Shown here one piece after another: positions 41,126-50,191 of a stretch of 64,000 bases of DNA. This DNA is from Hymenobacter sp. DG01. GTDB lineage: Bacteria; Bacteroidota; Bacteroidia; Cytophagales; Hymenobacteraceae. A program made the position numbers and the translations under genes. Below the pieces are notes generated by a model that worked only from the letters and a program-made list of their open reading frames with translations, ran no database searches and was not told the origin of the DNA. Each line of letters opens with the position of its first letter. Within the stretch, counting starts at the first letter, position 1. Location: NCBI RefSeq assembly GCF_006352025.1, contig NZ_CP040936.1, positions 3,598,001 to 3,662,000 of the forward strand. Reading direction: 5' to 3'.

Positions 41126-43132
41126 ATGAAGCTCGTGAATTCCCACCTCCCACCGCGTCGGGCTATCTGGTTTTCTTTCCTGACGCTGAGCACCCCCCTG
41201 CTCCTGTGCCTCCTGTTTGTTGGCTCCCTGGCCCAGGCACGCCCCGCCGATACCCTGCGGGTGCATGCCGGCCTAGAGGAGCTATTCGTTGATCCTGGCC
41301 AGTACAGTGTGCTGGAAGACCCCTCCGGCCACTTAACTCTGGCCCAAGTGCAGGAGCCGGCGTGGGCCGCCAGGTTCCGGCCCGGCAGCACCCTGCCCAC
41401 CACCATGGACCACCCGGGCTCGGCCTACTGGCTGCGCCTGGTGGTGCAGGCACAGGGCAGCCTGAGCCAGCACTGGTACCTGGAAATGTTTGACTCCCAC
41501 CTGAATAGCGTGGAGTTTTACCCGGTTGATGGCTCCGCTCCTACCTTCACGGGGTCCGATTTGCCCCTGGCTACCCGGAAGTTTCCCTACAAGAACTTCC
41601 TGTTCCGCCTTCCCCTACCCCCCAACCAGGCCCAAACCTACTACCTGCGCCTGACCTCCAACTCCAAAACCACCTTCCTCAGCCGCCTGCGCACCGAGCA
41701 AACCCTGGCCGTGCACTTCCAGACGGAGTACGGGCTGCTGGGTGGCTTCTATGGAGTGCTCCTGATTATGGTGGTGTACAACCTGTGCCTCTACCTGTTC
41801 ATCGGGGAGCAAACCTACCTGCGCTACGTGCTGTACGTGCTCAGCTGCAGCCTGGTATTTATGTCGGAAGATGGGCTGGGGTTTCAGTATCTGTGGCCGG
41901 GACACCCGGTGCTGAACCAGATAATTACGGCTGGTTCGCCTATTCTGCTGCTGCTCACCTTCAGCTACTACGCCCGGCAGTTTCTGGATACCGCCCAGCG
42001 CTTGCCTTCCTACGACCCCTGGATCAGGGCGGTGGTGCTGCTAAGCGTGGCCGGGCTGCTGATTGATGCCGTTTGGCTGAGCTCGGGCTGGGGCTTCTGG
42101 TTTTACCTGCTGCCCTACTGCATGATTTATTACGCGGCCTACCGGGTGTGGCAGCGGGGGCAGCGCACGGCCCGCTTCTTTCTGCTGGCCCACGTGATGG
42201 TAGCCATCAGCGTGGTATTCATGATTTTACGCAAGCTGGGCATTAACACTTTCACCAACACGGCCACAGTGTACAGCATGAACGCGGCTTTCGTGGTGGA
42301 AGTGGTGGTGCTGTCTTATGCGCTGGGCGAGAAAATCAAGGGGATTAAGGATGCTACCATCCGGGCCCAGGGCAAGCTGGTAAAGCAGCTGCGCAAGAAG
42401 CACCAGGTGCAGGAGCAGTTAGTAGAGCAGCTGCAGCGCAACCAGGAGCTGAAAGACCAGCTGAACTCTGAGCTGGAGGGCTTAGTGGCCCAGCGCACCG
42501 ATGAGCTGCGCCTGCAAAGCGACACCATTGCGGCCCAAAACCGGGAGCTGCTGCAAGCCAACGGGTTGCTGGCCCTGCAGTCGGCGGCCATTGAAAAGCT
42601 GAACGCCGAGCTGCAGCGCGACCTGCAGGAGGTAAAAACGGCCCGGGTTCTGTCGAAGGAAGTAAACTTCGGCGAGTTCAGCCAGATCTATCCCGACAAG
42701 GACGCCTGTTTGGTGTATCTGGCCAACCTGAAGTGGTCTGAGGGCTACCAGTGCCGCAAATGCGGGCACGAGAAGTACTGCGACGGCCGGGAGCCTCATT
42801 CGCGCCGGTGCACCAAGTGTCGGTACGTGGAGTCGGCCACGGCCTACACCTTGCTCCAGAAGTGTAAGTTCCCGATTATTAAGGCCTTCTATGCGGTATT
42901 TTTGATTTATACGCACAAAGGCAACTACTCTTCCCAGGAGCTTTCCCGCGTGCTTGATCTGCGTCAGGGCACCTGCTGGAGCTTCAGTCAGAAGGTGCTG
43001 GAAGCCATGCGCCGCCGCCGCCGGGCTCCCGACTTCGATGAAAACGAAGGCTGGACCCACATCCTGCTGGATGCCTCCGGCCTGGAGCCCGAGGAAGCAG
43101 GCGCCGCCGAGGAAGCTACCGTCAGAGCGTAA
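41126..43132 (+). CDS. 7TMR-DISM membrane sensor fused to IS1595-type transposase zinc-ribbon domain
   Basis: 668 residues from the ATG at 41126. A signal peptide (to about 38) precedes a periplasmic 7TMR-DISMED2-like domain (about 50-190, SAYWLRLVVQAQG, HWYLEMFDSHLNSVEFY). Seven membrane segments follow (about 200-400), then a coiled coil (about 415-520). The C-terminus (about 525-640, FGEFSQIYPDKDACLVYLAN, then WSEGYQCRKCG and RRCTKCRY) is the Zn_Tnp_IS1595 zinc ribbon of IS1595 transposases, with CxxC pairs and the following helical part. The DDE catalytic domain is missing. I infer a membrane-bound transcription regulator for the glucan locus; it precedes susC and follows the GH5 gene. 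Confidence 0.85.
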   Translation: MKLVNSHLPPRRAIWFSFLTLSTPLLLCLLFVGSLAQARPADTLRVHAGLEELFVDPGQYSVLEDPSGHLTLAQVQEPAWAARFRPGSTLPTTMDHPGSAYWLRLVVQAQGSLSQHWYLEMFDSHLNSVEFYPVDGSAPTFTGSDLPLATRKFPYKNFLFRLPLPPNQAQTYYLRLTSNSKTTFLSRLRTEQTLAVHFQTEYGLLGGFYGVLLIMVVYNLCLYLFIGEQTYLRYVLYVLSCSLVFMSEDGLGFQYLWPGHPVLNQIITAGSPILLLLTFSYYARQFLDTAQRLPSYDPWIRAVVLLSVAGLLIDAVWLSSGWGFWFYLLPYCMIYYAAYRVWQRGQRTARFFLLAHVMVAISVVFMILRKLGINTFTNTATVYSMNAAFVVEVVVLSYALGEKIKGIKDATIRAQGKLVKQLRKKHQVQEQLVEQLQRNQELKDQLNSELEGLVAQRTDELRLQSDTIAAQNRELLQANGLLALQSAAIEKLNAELQRDLQEVKTARVLSKEVNFGEFSQIYPDKDACLVYLANLKWSEGYQCRKCGHEKYCDGREPHSRRCTKCRYVESATAYTLLQKCKFPIIKAFYAVFLIYTHKGNYSSQELSRVLDLRQGTCWSFSQKVLEAMRRRRRAPDFDENEGWTHILLDASGLEPEEAGAAEEATVRA

Positions 43133-43154
43133 GCTCCCTGGCTGGCCCCACAGA

Positions 43155-43196
43155 CACAAGGCCCCCGGGTACCCACGGGTATCCGGGGGCCTTGTG
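43155..43196 (+). terminator. Terminator of the GH5/regulator operon
   Basis: CACAAGGCCCCCGG and CCGGGGGCCTTGTG form a 14-bp stem; the loop has its own GTACCC/GGGTAT pairing. It lies 22 bases past the regulator stop and separates the two transcription units of the locus. Confidence 0.8.
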
Positions 43197-43499
43197 GTAT
43201 TTACCGGGGGTAGGCCTCGGGCGGAAGCGGCGGCTTGGCCGGCTCAGTGGCGGGCCAGCGGGCAAAGCCGTGGGAGCCAGCCAGGCTAAAATGAGCGGCG
43301 GTATAATCTGGCACCTCTCCTATATAGAACTGGAATTTTGGATGTGAATCTGTGGGTTCGTAAGTCAACACTTACCTGCCCCGATTATGAAAAAAAGTTG
43401 ATCAGAGTGGGTATTTTTTTGATTGTTTTTTACGTGTTGACCCTCGCTCCTCAAAACGTTGACAGCGGCCATAGAAAGGCCTAAAGTGCTTTCCGTGGC

Positions 43500-43608
43500 G
43501 TGTGCAGTAAGTGTATAATATAATTGTGTGCTAAGCTCAAAAATGCCCCGCACGGCGTTTTAAGGCGTTTTTTGTGTTGCTTTTCCAAAACACGGACGGA
43601 TATATTTG
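43500..43608 (+). promoter_or_regulatory. Regulatory module 2 and promoter, susCD operon
   Basis: GTGTGCAGTAAGTGTATA at 43500-43517 matches module 1 at 16 of 18 bases. A further GTGTG is at 43526. TTG at 43577-43579 and TATATTTG at 43601-43608 have a 21-base spacer, the same as module 1. The 18-mer begins 101 bases before TATATTTG. The leader to susC is about 300 bases. Confidence 0.72.
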
Positions 43609-43909
43609 GGCATCGCTGCATGCTGCTCCTTGCCTTCTCCACTGTTTGCGTCCCCTGGGTAATGAAGCGCCGCCAGTTACCGGCTTCCAACCTGACCGGT
43701 TTTGTGCCTGCTTCAGCCCCACGGCGGGGTACTGGTTTTCTTCTTCCGCCGAGGCTGTGTTTCGCCTGCCTGCGTTGCCTTCCAGAGTTTCAGAGTAGGC
43801 CCCAGGAGCTTGTATTCGCTTATGCTTTTCAGATAGTCGGGCCTTCCCAGGGCCCGGTAGTAAGCCCAACCGCTTACTGGTCCATACTTCCCTCAATTCC
43901 CACAGATCA

Positions 43910-46900
43910 ATGAACCAACACCTCTACACTCAGGCGCTGCTGCGCCGGGCTTTGTGGTTGGCGGCTTGCGGCCTGCCTGCCCTTCCTTCCCTGGCAGCAG
44001 CCCCCTCCACGGCGGCCGGACTTCCCGGTCCAGCCGCTACCCCCCGCCTGCTCGCCGATGTGCCAGTGTCGGGCCGCGTTACCCAGAGCAACGGTGAGCC
44101 GCTGCCGGGGGTAACCATTATTGTGAAAGGAACCACCCTGGGCACCACCACCGACGCCGACGGCCGCTTCTCTCTGAACGCGCCCGAAAACTCGACCCTG
44201 GTGGTAAGCTACGTGGGCTTTACCCGCCGCGAAGTGCCCATTACGGGAGCTTCATCTTCCCTGAGCATTACGCTGGCCGAAGACACCCGTGCCCTCAGTG
44301 AGGTAGTGGTAGTGGGCTACGGTACCCAGGAGCGGGGTAGCGTAACGGGCGCCGTTTCGTCGGTATCGGCGCGGGAAATTGCCACCCAGCCCGTGGCCGA
44401 TGCTACCCAGGCCCTGCAAGGCCGGGCAGCGGGCGTTACGGTTACCTCAAACGGTGGAGCCCCTGGCGGAGCCGCTGGTACCTCCATCCGCATCCGGGGT
44501 CTTACGTCGGCGGGCAACAACAACCCTCTGTTCGTAGTGGACGGGTTCCCGCTGCCCGATGGCAACGAAAACCAGCTAAACGCCATCAACCCCAACGACA
44601 TTGAAACCATTGACATCCTGAAGGATGCCTCGGCCACGGCTATCTACGGGGTACGGGCTGCCAACGGGGTAGTGATTATCACCACCAAGCGGGGCAAAAC
44701 CGGTACCTCCACCATTAACCTGGATGCCTACCGCGGGGTGCAGCAGGTGTGGCGCAAGCTGGACCTGCTCAACGCCGAGGAGTACGCCGTTATCAACAAC
44801 GAAGGCCGCCTGGCGGGCGGTGCCCCCATTGTGGTGGACCGCCTGCGCAACCCGCAAGGGCTGGGCGAGGGCACTGACTGGCAAGACGAGGTGTTCCGCC
44901 GGGCTGCCATCCAGAACTACTCGCTTTCGGCTACGGGCGGCAGCGAAAAGGCTCGCTACGCTGTGTCGGCCAGCTACTTCCAGCAGGATGGTACCATTGT
45001 AGGCTCAGACTTTGAGCGCTTTACGCTGCGGGCTAACGGCGACGTGCAGGTAAACAAGATTCTAAAGCTGGGCAATAACATTTCGCTGACCCACCTCAGC
45101 GACCGGCAAATTACCTCCAACAGCGGGGAGTATGGCACCGTGCAGCAAACGCTGCGCATTCCGGCCATTATTCCGGTGTACCGGCCCGATGGCTACTACT
45201 ACGAGCCCCGCGGCGCCCAGGACAACTTCATTGAGGAAAACCCGCTGGCTTCGGCTACCATCACCAACCAGCGCTTCTACCGCAACCGCGCCCTGACTAC
45301 CTTCTTTGCCGAGCTGGAGCCGGTACGGGGCCTGCGCTTCCGCACCAACGTAGGCGCCGACTTCGTGTTCGACAACTTCAATGCCTTCCGGCCCGGGGTG
45401 CCCGAGCTGCAGGCCGACGGCCAGACCTACACCAGCCGCTACACCCAGGCTACGGCCGGGGCTACGGCTACGGCCTCCTACGCCCCCAGCTACCTGATTG
45501 AGAACACGGCTACCTTCGACCGCCTCATTGCTGATAAGCACCAGGTAACCGTGCTGGTGGGCCAGTCGGCGCAGCAGTTCAACTACAGCAACGTGGAGGC
45601 CTACCGCACCGGCTACCTACGCAACGACTTGCAGGTAATCAACTCGGGCCCCATTAACACCCAGATCGGCAACGCGGGTACCATCAACCGGCCCTCGCGT
45701 TTGCTCAGCTACTTCGGCCGCGTTAACTACGAGTTTGCCGGCAAGTACCTGTTCCAGGCCATTGCGCGCTACGACGGCTCGGGCAGCTTCCCGCCCGGCG
45801 ACAAGTTTGGCTTCTTCCCCGGCGTTTCGGCGGGCTGGCGCATCTCGGAGGAGGATTTCCTGAAGGGCAACCGCGTGATCAGCAACCTGAAGCTGCGCGT
45901 GGGCTACGGCAAGGTGGGTAACCCCAACAACGCCGGCCGCTTCGCCTACCTCTACGCCATCAACTCGGGCATCCGCTACCCCTTCGGGCCTAACGGCGGC
46001 ACTCTGCAGACGGGTGCGGCGCCTACCCGCCAGGCCAACCCCGACCTGCGCTGGGAAACCAACAACCAGACCAACGTTGGTATTGACCTGGGCTTCCTGG
46101 ACAACCGGTTTGAGGCTACCATTGACCTCTACAACCGTAGCTCGCCCAACCTGATTGCGCCCGTGCCGGTTTCCCTGGTGTCGGGTACCTACGAAACGGT
46201 AAACCGCAACGCGGCTTCGGCCTACAACCGGGGTATCGACTTTTCCTTCACCTCGCACAACGTGCGGGGCACGGGCCGCGGCCTGAACTGGACCACGACC
46301 CTGAACTTGTCGGCCTATAAGTCGGAGCTGGAGTCACTGGGGGTAGGGCAGCCCTACAACGGCCTGAGCGCCCTGAGCGGTGTAATTGTGCGTTACGATG
46401 AGGGCCAGGCCTTTGGCTCGTTCTACGGGTTTGTGGCCGACGGCCTGTTCCAGACCCCCGAGGACGTGCAGAACCACGCCACCCAGCAAAGCGGCACCGC
46501 CCCCGGCGACATTCGCTTCAAGGACCTGAACAACGATGGCGTGATTAACGCCGAGGACCGGACCTTCATTGGCAACCCCAACCCCGACTTTACCTACGGC
46601 CTGAACAACACAGTAACCTGGGGCGGCTTCGATCTGAACATCTTCCTGCAGGGCTCCCAGGGCAACGACATCTACAACCAGAACCGCTACATTCTGGAAA
46701 GCCCCCTCTACGGCACCAGCAGCGGCAGCACCCGCGTACTGGGCCGCTGGACGGGCCCCGGCACCAGCAACGACGTGCCCCGGGCCTTCGCCGGCGACAA
46801 TGCCGACCCCAACCAGAACCTGCGGGTTTCCACGTATTTTGTGGAGGATGGCTCCTACATGCGCATCAAAACCCTCACGCTGGGCTACTCCCTGCCCCAG

Positions 46901-47074
46901 AGCATTATGGAGCGCATTGCCGCCAAGCAGGTGCGCGTGTACGCCAGTGCCCAGAACCTGCTGACCCTGACCAAGTACTCCGGCTATGACCCCGAGGTAG
47001 GCTCCCGTGGCATTGACCTGGGCGTGTACCCGCAGCCCCGGGTGTTCTTGCTCGGCCTCAACATTGGTTTCTAA
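43910..47074 (+). CDS. SusC/RagA family TonB-linked outer membrane protein
   Basis: A 1054-residue TonB-dependent receptor that takes up oligosaccharides with its SusD partner. A long leader (1-48) precedes the carboxypeptidase-regulatory domain (VSGRVTQSNGEPLPGVTIIV, about 51-110). The TonB box area is SEVVVVGYGTQERG (about 128-141), then the plug (IRIRGLTSAGNNNPLFVVDG) and the beta barrel ending in VFLLGLNIGF. No N-terminal extension for an anti-sigma partner (STN domain) is visible, so regulation by an ECF sigma system is unlikely. The glucan target is inferred from the GH5 and GH16 neighbours. Confidence 0.95.
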   Translation: MNQHLYTQALLRRALWLAACGLPALPSLAAAPSTAAGLPGPAATPRLLADVPVSGRVTQSNGEPLPGVTIIVKGTTLGTTTDADGRFSLNAPENSTLVVSYVGFTRREVPITGASSSLSITLAEDTRALSEVVVVGYGTQERGSVTGAVSSVSAREIATQPVADATQALQGRAAGVTVTSNGGAPGGAAGTSIRIRGLTSAGNNNPLFVVDGFPLPDGNENQLNAINPNDIETIDILKDASATAIYGVRAANGVVIITTKRGKTGTSTINLDAYRGVQQVWRKLDLLNAEEYAVINNEGRLAGGAPIVVDRLRNPQGLGEGTDWQDEVFRRAAIQNYSLSATGGSEKARYAVSASYFQQDGTIVGSDFERFTLRANGDVQVNKILKLGNNISLTHLSDRQITSNSGEYGTVQQTLRIPAIIPVYRPDGYYYEPRGAQDNFIEENPLASATITNQRFYRNRALTTFFAELEPVRGLRFRTNVGADFVFDNFNAFRPGVPELQADGQTYTSRYTQATAGATATASYAPSYLIENTATFDRLIADKHQVTVLVGQSAQQFNYSNVEAYRTGYLRNDLQVINSGPINTQIGNAGTINRPSRLLSYFGRVNYEFAGKYLFQAIARYDGSGSFPPGDKFGFFPGVSAGWRISEEDFLKGNRVISNLKLRVGYGKVGNPNNAGRFAYLYAINSGIRYPFGPNGGTLQTGAAPTRQANPDLRWETNNQTNVGIDLGFLDNRFEATIDLYNRSSPNLIAPVPVSLVSGTYETVNRNAASAYNRGIDFSFTSHNVRGTGRGLNWTTTLNLSAYKSELESLGVGQPYNGLSALSGVIVRYDEGQAFGSFYGFVADGLFQTPEDVQNHATQQSGTAPGDIRFKDLNNDGVINAEDRTFIGNPNPDFTYGLNNTVTWGGFDLNIFLQGSQGNDIYNQNRYILESPLYGTSSGSTRVLGRWTGPGTSNDVPRAFAGDNADPNQNLRVSTYFVEDGSYMRIKTLTLGYSLPQSIMERIAAKQVRVYASAQNLLTLTKYSGYDPEVGSRGIDLGVYPQPRVFLLGLNIGF

Positions 47075-47098
47075 TTCCCACCCCTAACATTTCAGCGC

Positions 47099-48592
47099 AT
47101 GCTACCCCTACATAAGTACAGAACCACCTACGGCGCCTGGCTCCTGACGCTGGGCCTGCTCAGCGGGTGCGGCGAGAAGTTTCTGGAAGAAACTCCCACC
47201 GACCAGGTAACCGACGCCAACTTCTACCGCACTACCACCGACGCCATTCAGGCCACCAACGCCGTGTATGGTGAGTTGATTACGGCTGGCCAGTACAACG
47301 CCGCCCTCTGGGGCCTGGGTGACATTGCCTCCGATATTTCTACTACCGGCGGCGGTGGCGGCGGCGACGGTATCGAGTACCAGCAGCTCGACTTCTTCAA
47401 CATCCCGAGCACCAACCTGGTGACTAACCGCCTGTGGGGCAGCTGCTACGTGGGCATCGGGCGGGCCAACATCGTGCTGCAGAAAGTGCCGGGCATGAGC
47501 ATTGATCCGGCCATTCAGAAGCGCAGCATCGGGGAGGCGCAGTTCCTGCGCGCCAAGTACTACTTTGACCTGGTGCGGGCCTACGGTGACGTGCCCCTGC
47601 TCACGACGCCTCCCGCTACCCTGGCCGATGTGAACGTACCCCGGACCCCGGTCGCGCAGGTGTACGCTCAGATTGAGAAAGACCTGACGGATGCCATTGG
47701 CAACCTGCCGGGCTCTTACAGCGGCGAAGACCTGGGCCGAGCCACCAAGTGGGCCGCCACCGGCCTGCTGGCCAAGGTGTACCTCACGGAAGGCAAGTTG
47801 CCCGAGGCCGCCACGCGAGCCCGCGAGGTAATTAGCGGCAGCGGTAAAACCCTGTGGGACAACTACGCCGATAACTTTAAGGTAGCCAACGAGAACGGCA
47901 AGGAGTCGTTGTTTGAGGCCCAGTTCCTCTCGGGCCGCAACACCTGGGACCAGAATGGCCCCGGCTTCAGCGGCAACGAGTTCTTCGGCCCCCGCGGCCA
48001 GGGCGTAGTGCCCCAGGGCGGCTACGGCTTCAATATTCCCGAGGCCGATTTTGTGGCTGGCTACGAAGCCGGCGACCTGCGCCGTGATGCCACCATCTGG
48101 ATGCCCGGCGATGTGTACCCCGATGGCCGCAAGCAGCCGGACCGCCTGCCCGGCTCCCCGAACGGCTATGGCTGCAAGAAGTGGTTTGTGGGCAAAGTCA
48201 ACACCAACATCTGGGACTCGGAGCTGAACATTCCGGTGATGCGCCTGGCCGAGGTGTACCTGATTCTGGCCGAAGCTGTGGGCACTACCTCTGAAGGCTA
48301 CGAGGCCATCAACAAAGTGCGCCGCCGTGCCTTCGGTCTGCCCATCAACGCTACCAGCGCCAAAGACCTCTCCGGCCTGGGCGCCGACGCCTTCAAGCAG
48401 GCCGTGTGGCGGGAGCGGAAGTACGAGTTGGCCTTTGAAATGGACCGGTGGTTTGACATGAAGCGTACCGGGGAGCTGCTCACCTCGCCCCAGCTGCGGG
48501 CCAAGGGCATCAAGCCCTTCAACGTAGTGCTGCCCATTCCGCAGTCGGAGCTGGATGTAAACACCGGCCTGCGTCAAAACCCTGGTTACTAA
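47099..48592 (+). CDS. RagB/SusD family glycan-binding lipoprotein
   Basis: 497 residues. The lipobox LLSGC puts the acylated Cys near residue 24, followed by GEKFLEETPTDQVTDANFY, typical of SusD. TPR-like helices (AQFLRAKYYFDLVRAYGDVP near 140, ATKWAATGLLAKVYL near 218) and the C-terminal RERKYELAFEMDRWFDMKRTG and NPGY end fit the family. It forms the lid of the SusC channel on the cell surface. It starts 25 bases after the susC stop. Confidence 0.95.
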   Translation: MLPLHKYRTTYGAWLLTLGLLSGCGEKFLEETPTDQVTDANFYRTTTDAIQATNAVYGELITAGQYNAALWGLGDIASDISTTGGGGGGDGIEYQQLDFFNIPSTNLVTNRLWGSCYVGIGRANIVLQKVPGMSIDPAIQKRSIGEAQFLRAKYYFDLVRAYGDVPLLTTPPATLADVNVPRTPVAQVYAQIEKDLTDAIGNLPGSYSGEDLGRATKWAATGLLAKVYLTEGKLPEAATRAREVISGSGKTLWDNYADNFKVANENGKESLFEAQFLSGRNTWDQNGPGFSGNEFFGPRGQGVVPQGGYGFNIPEADFVAGYEAGDLRRDATIWMPGDVYPDGRKQPDRLPGSPNGYGCKKWFVGKVNTNIWDSELNIPVMRLAEVYLILAEAVGTTSEGYEAINKVRRRAFGLPINATSAKDLSGLGADAFKQAVWRERKYELAFEMDRWFDMKRTGELLTSPQLRAKGIKPFNVVLPIPQSELDVNTGLRQNPGY

Positions 48593-48694
48593 CCCGTAGC
48601 GGCGGCTGCCTAGCGCAGGGCTACCCTTCAGGCCACGGGCCGGGGTAGCCCTGCCCGGCCCGGCCGCCTCCACCCTATTCCCCCGCCAATTCCC

Positions 48695-49957
48695 ATGCAT
48701 ACTATGTTTACGCGCCTGGCCGTCCTTGGCCTGTTGGCTGCCCCGCTCCTCCTGGCTTCCTGCGACAAGGACGCCAAAGACTACGAGCTGGAGGGCGCCG
48801 TGCCCACCTCCTCTTTTTCCTACCAGGTAAGCACCACCGAGTACCCCGCTACCGTAACGTTTACCAGCACCGGACAGGACGGGTTCCTCTACCAGTGGAA
48901 CTTCGGCGACAACTCCCGCGGCTCGGGCAACAGCGTCACGCACACGTACACCCGCCCCGGCACCTACCAGGTAGAGCTGATTACGGCTGGCCGTGGCGGT
49001 ACGGGCATTTCGGCCAAGCAGGCGGTGGTTATTCCCGATGTCTGCACTAATGCGGCCTTCAGCAAGCTGGTAGACTGCGCCGGCAGCGGCACCCGGGTGT
49101 GGTCCTTCTCCACCGAGCCCGGCGCCATCGTGCGGGAGTCGGCTACCGGCACCCAGCTTTCCAGCTCCACTACCCTGAACAACTGCCAGCTCGACGACCA
49201 GTTCTCGTTCAGCAATAGCTACACGGTGAACTACGAAAGTGCCGGCCAGACCTACACGGGTACTACCTGCGGCGCTTCCCTGAACCGCGGCGGTAGCTTC
49301 GTGTACCGGCCCACCAGCAACGGCCTGGGTCAGATTGTTCTGAAGGGGAAAGGCGGCTTTATTGGCCTGCCTGACTCGGTAGCCAACAAAACCTACGACA
49401 TTCTGGAGGCATCTGACACCAAGCTGCGCCTGCGCGGGACCAACCCCGATGGCACGCGCACCGTCGTGACCCTGATGCCCTTCGATGCCACGGCCCCCAT
49501 CAAGCGCCTGCTCACGGGTGGTACCTCCAAAACCTGGATGATTGACAACAAGGCCGATGCCCCGATTACGGTAGGCACCGAAGCCAACCCCCTGGAGTAC
49601 TTTGCCGGCGTAAAGGCCGGGGAGCTGCCCGCCTGCCAGTCTGACGATGAGTACACCTTCTCGATGAGCAACGTCTTCACCTACGATGCCAAAGGCGAGA
49701 CCTTCTCGGCGGCGGCCGGCTACACCTGCAAGGCCCCGGAGTCGGGCACCTCGCCCATGGTGTTCGGCCCCTCGGCCGGCGCCGGGCTGGCGCAGTTCAC
49801 CCTGTCGCGGGCTGGCTCCTTCATTGCCGCCACCGATGCCTCGCCCACTGAGCGCGTGTACCGGATTATGGAAATCGACGACAAACACATGGTACTCCGG
49901 GCCGGCAGCGGCCAGAACGGCGGTACGGTGTTCACCATCAAAATGGTACCAAAGTAG
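48695..49957 (+). CDS. PKD-domain surface lipoprotein (SusE/F-position)
   Basis: 420 residues. The signal peptide with lipobox LLLASC puts the Cys near residue 23. A PKD domain follows (about 40-110: FTSTGQDGFLYQWNFGDNSR, then VTHTYTRPGTYQVEL). The rest has two similar beta-rich halves, each opening with a tryptophan motif (TRVWSFSTEPGAI near 142, SKTWMIDNKADA near 278) and a DDxF/Y phrase (CQLDDQFSFSNSY, CQSDDEYTFSMSN). Position after susD and the lipoprotein signal suggest a glycan-binding partner on the cell surface. The duplicated halves are my observation; I know no name for them. Confidence 0.85.
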   Translation: MHTMFTRLAVLGLLAAPLLLASCDKDAKDYELEGAVPTSSFSYQVSTTEYPATVTFTSTGQDGFLYQWNFGDNSRGSGNSVTHTYTRPGTYQVELITAGRGGTGISAKQAVVIPDVCTNAAFSKLVDCAGSGTRVWSFSTEPGAIVRESATGTQLSSSTTLNNCQLDDQFSFSNSYTVNYESAGQTYTGTTCGASLNRGGSFVYRPTSNGLGQIVLKGKGGFIGLPDSVANKTYDILEASDTKLRLRGTNPDGTRTVVTLMPFDATAPIKRLLTGGTSKTWMIDNKADAPITVGTEANPLEYFAGVKAGELPACQSDDEYTFSMSNVFTYDAKGETFSAAAGYTCKAPESGTSPMVFGPSAGAGLAQFTLSRAGSFIAATDASPTERVYRIMEIDDKHMVLRAGSGQNGGTVFTIKMVPK

Positions 49958-49991
49958 CCGCTACCGGCGGGCTACCCCGTTCAGTAAGCTT

Positions 49992-50025
49992 AACTCAGGG
50001 CCGGCCCGGTTGCCGGTCCTGAGTT
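49992..50025 (+). terminator. Terminator after PKD lipoprotein gene
   Basis: AACTCAGG (49992-49999) and CCTGAGTT (50018-50025) with internal CCGG/CCGG pairing form a hairpin about 35 bases past the stop. It separates the susCD transcript from the GH16 gene. Confidence 0.65.
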
Positions 50026-50142
50026 ATGGTTTGCCGCCCGCAGAGCACTCTGGCCAGGCGGGCACCCTTACATACCGGTGGCTACGCGGCGGGCCTGCTC
50101 CGGCAGCGCCCCGCTCGCGAACCGGGCCGGTCCTTTAGATGT

Positions 50143-50158
50143 CTGTTAGCTATAACAG
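50143..50158. promoter_or_regulatory. Small palindrome upstream of GH16
   Basis: CTGTTA and TAACAG flank four bases, 34 bases before the GH16 start codon. It is a possible operator. No TAnnTTTG element is visible nearby. Confidence 0.3.
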
Positions 50159-50191
50159 CTCATCTTTCCTCATAGTAAGTACTTGTAGTTC

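Larger units (their letters stand above)
43133..43909. other. Intergenic region upstream of susC
   Basis: 777 bases. Contents: terminator at 43155-43196, inverted pair GTCAACAC (43364) and GTGTTGAC (43434), the 13-mer GTTTTTTACGTGT (43425), regulatory module 2 with promoter (43500-43608) and a leader of about 300 bases with a CGGGCC/GGCCCG hairpin near 43838-43856. No gene was recognised. Confidence 0.6.

Noticed and set aside
42650..43132. Separate IS1595 insertion sequence
   Set aside because: The zinc-ribbon part is in frame with the sensor, has no own start, no DDE domain and no terminal inverted repeats.
47108..49888. 926-codon open frame opposite susD and the PKD lipoprotein gene
   Set aside because: It spans two real genes and the gap between them on the other strand, with low-complexity product and no domain.
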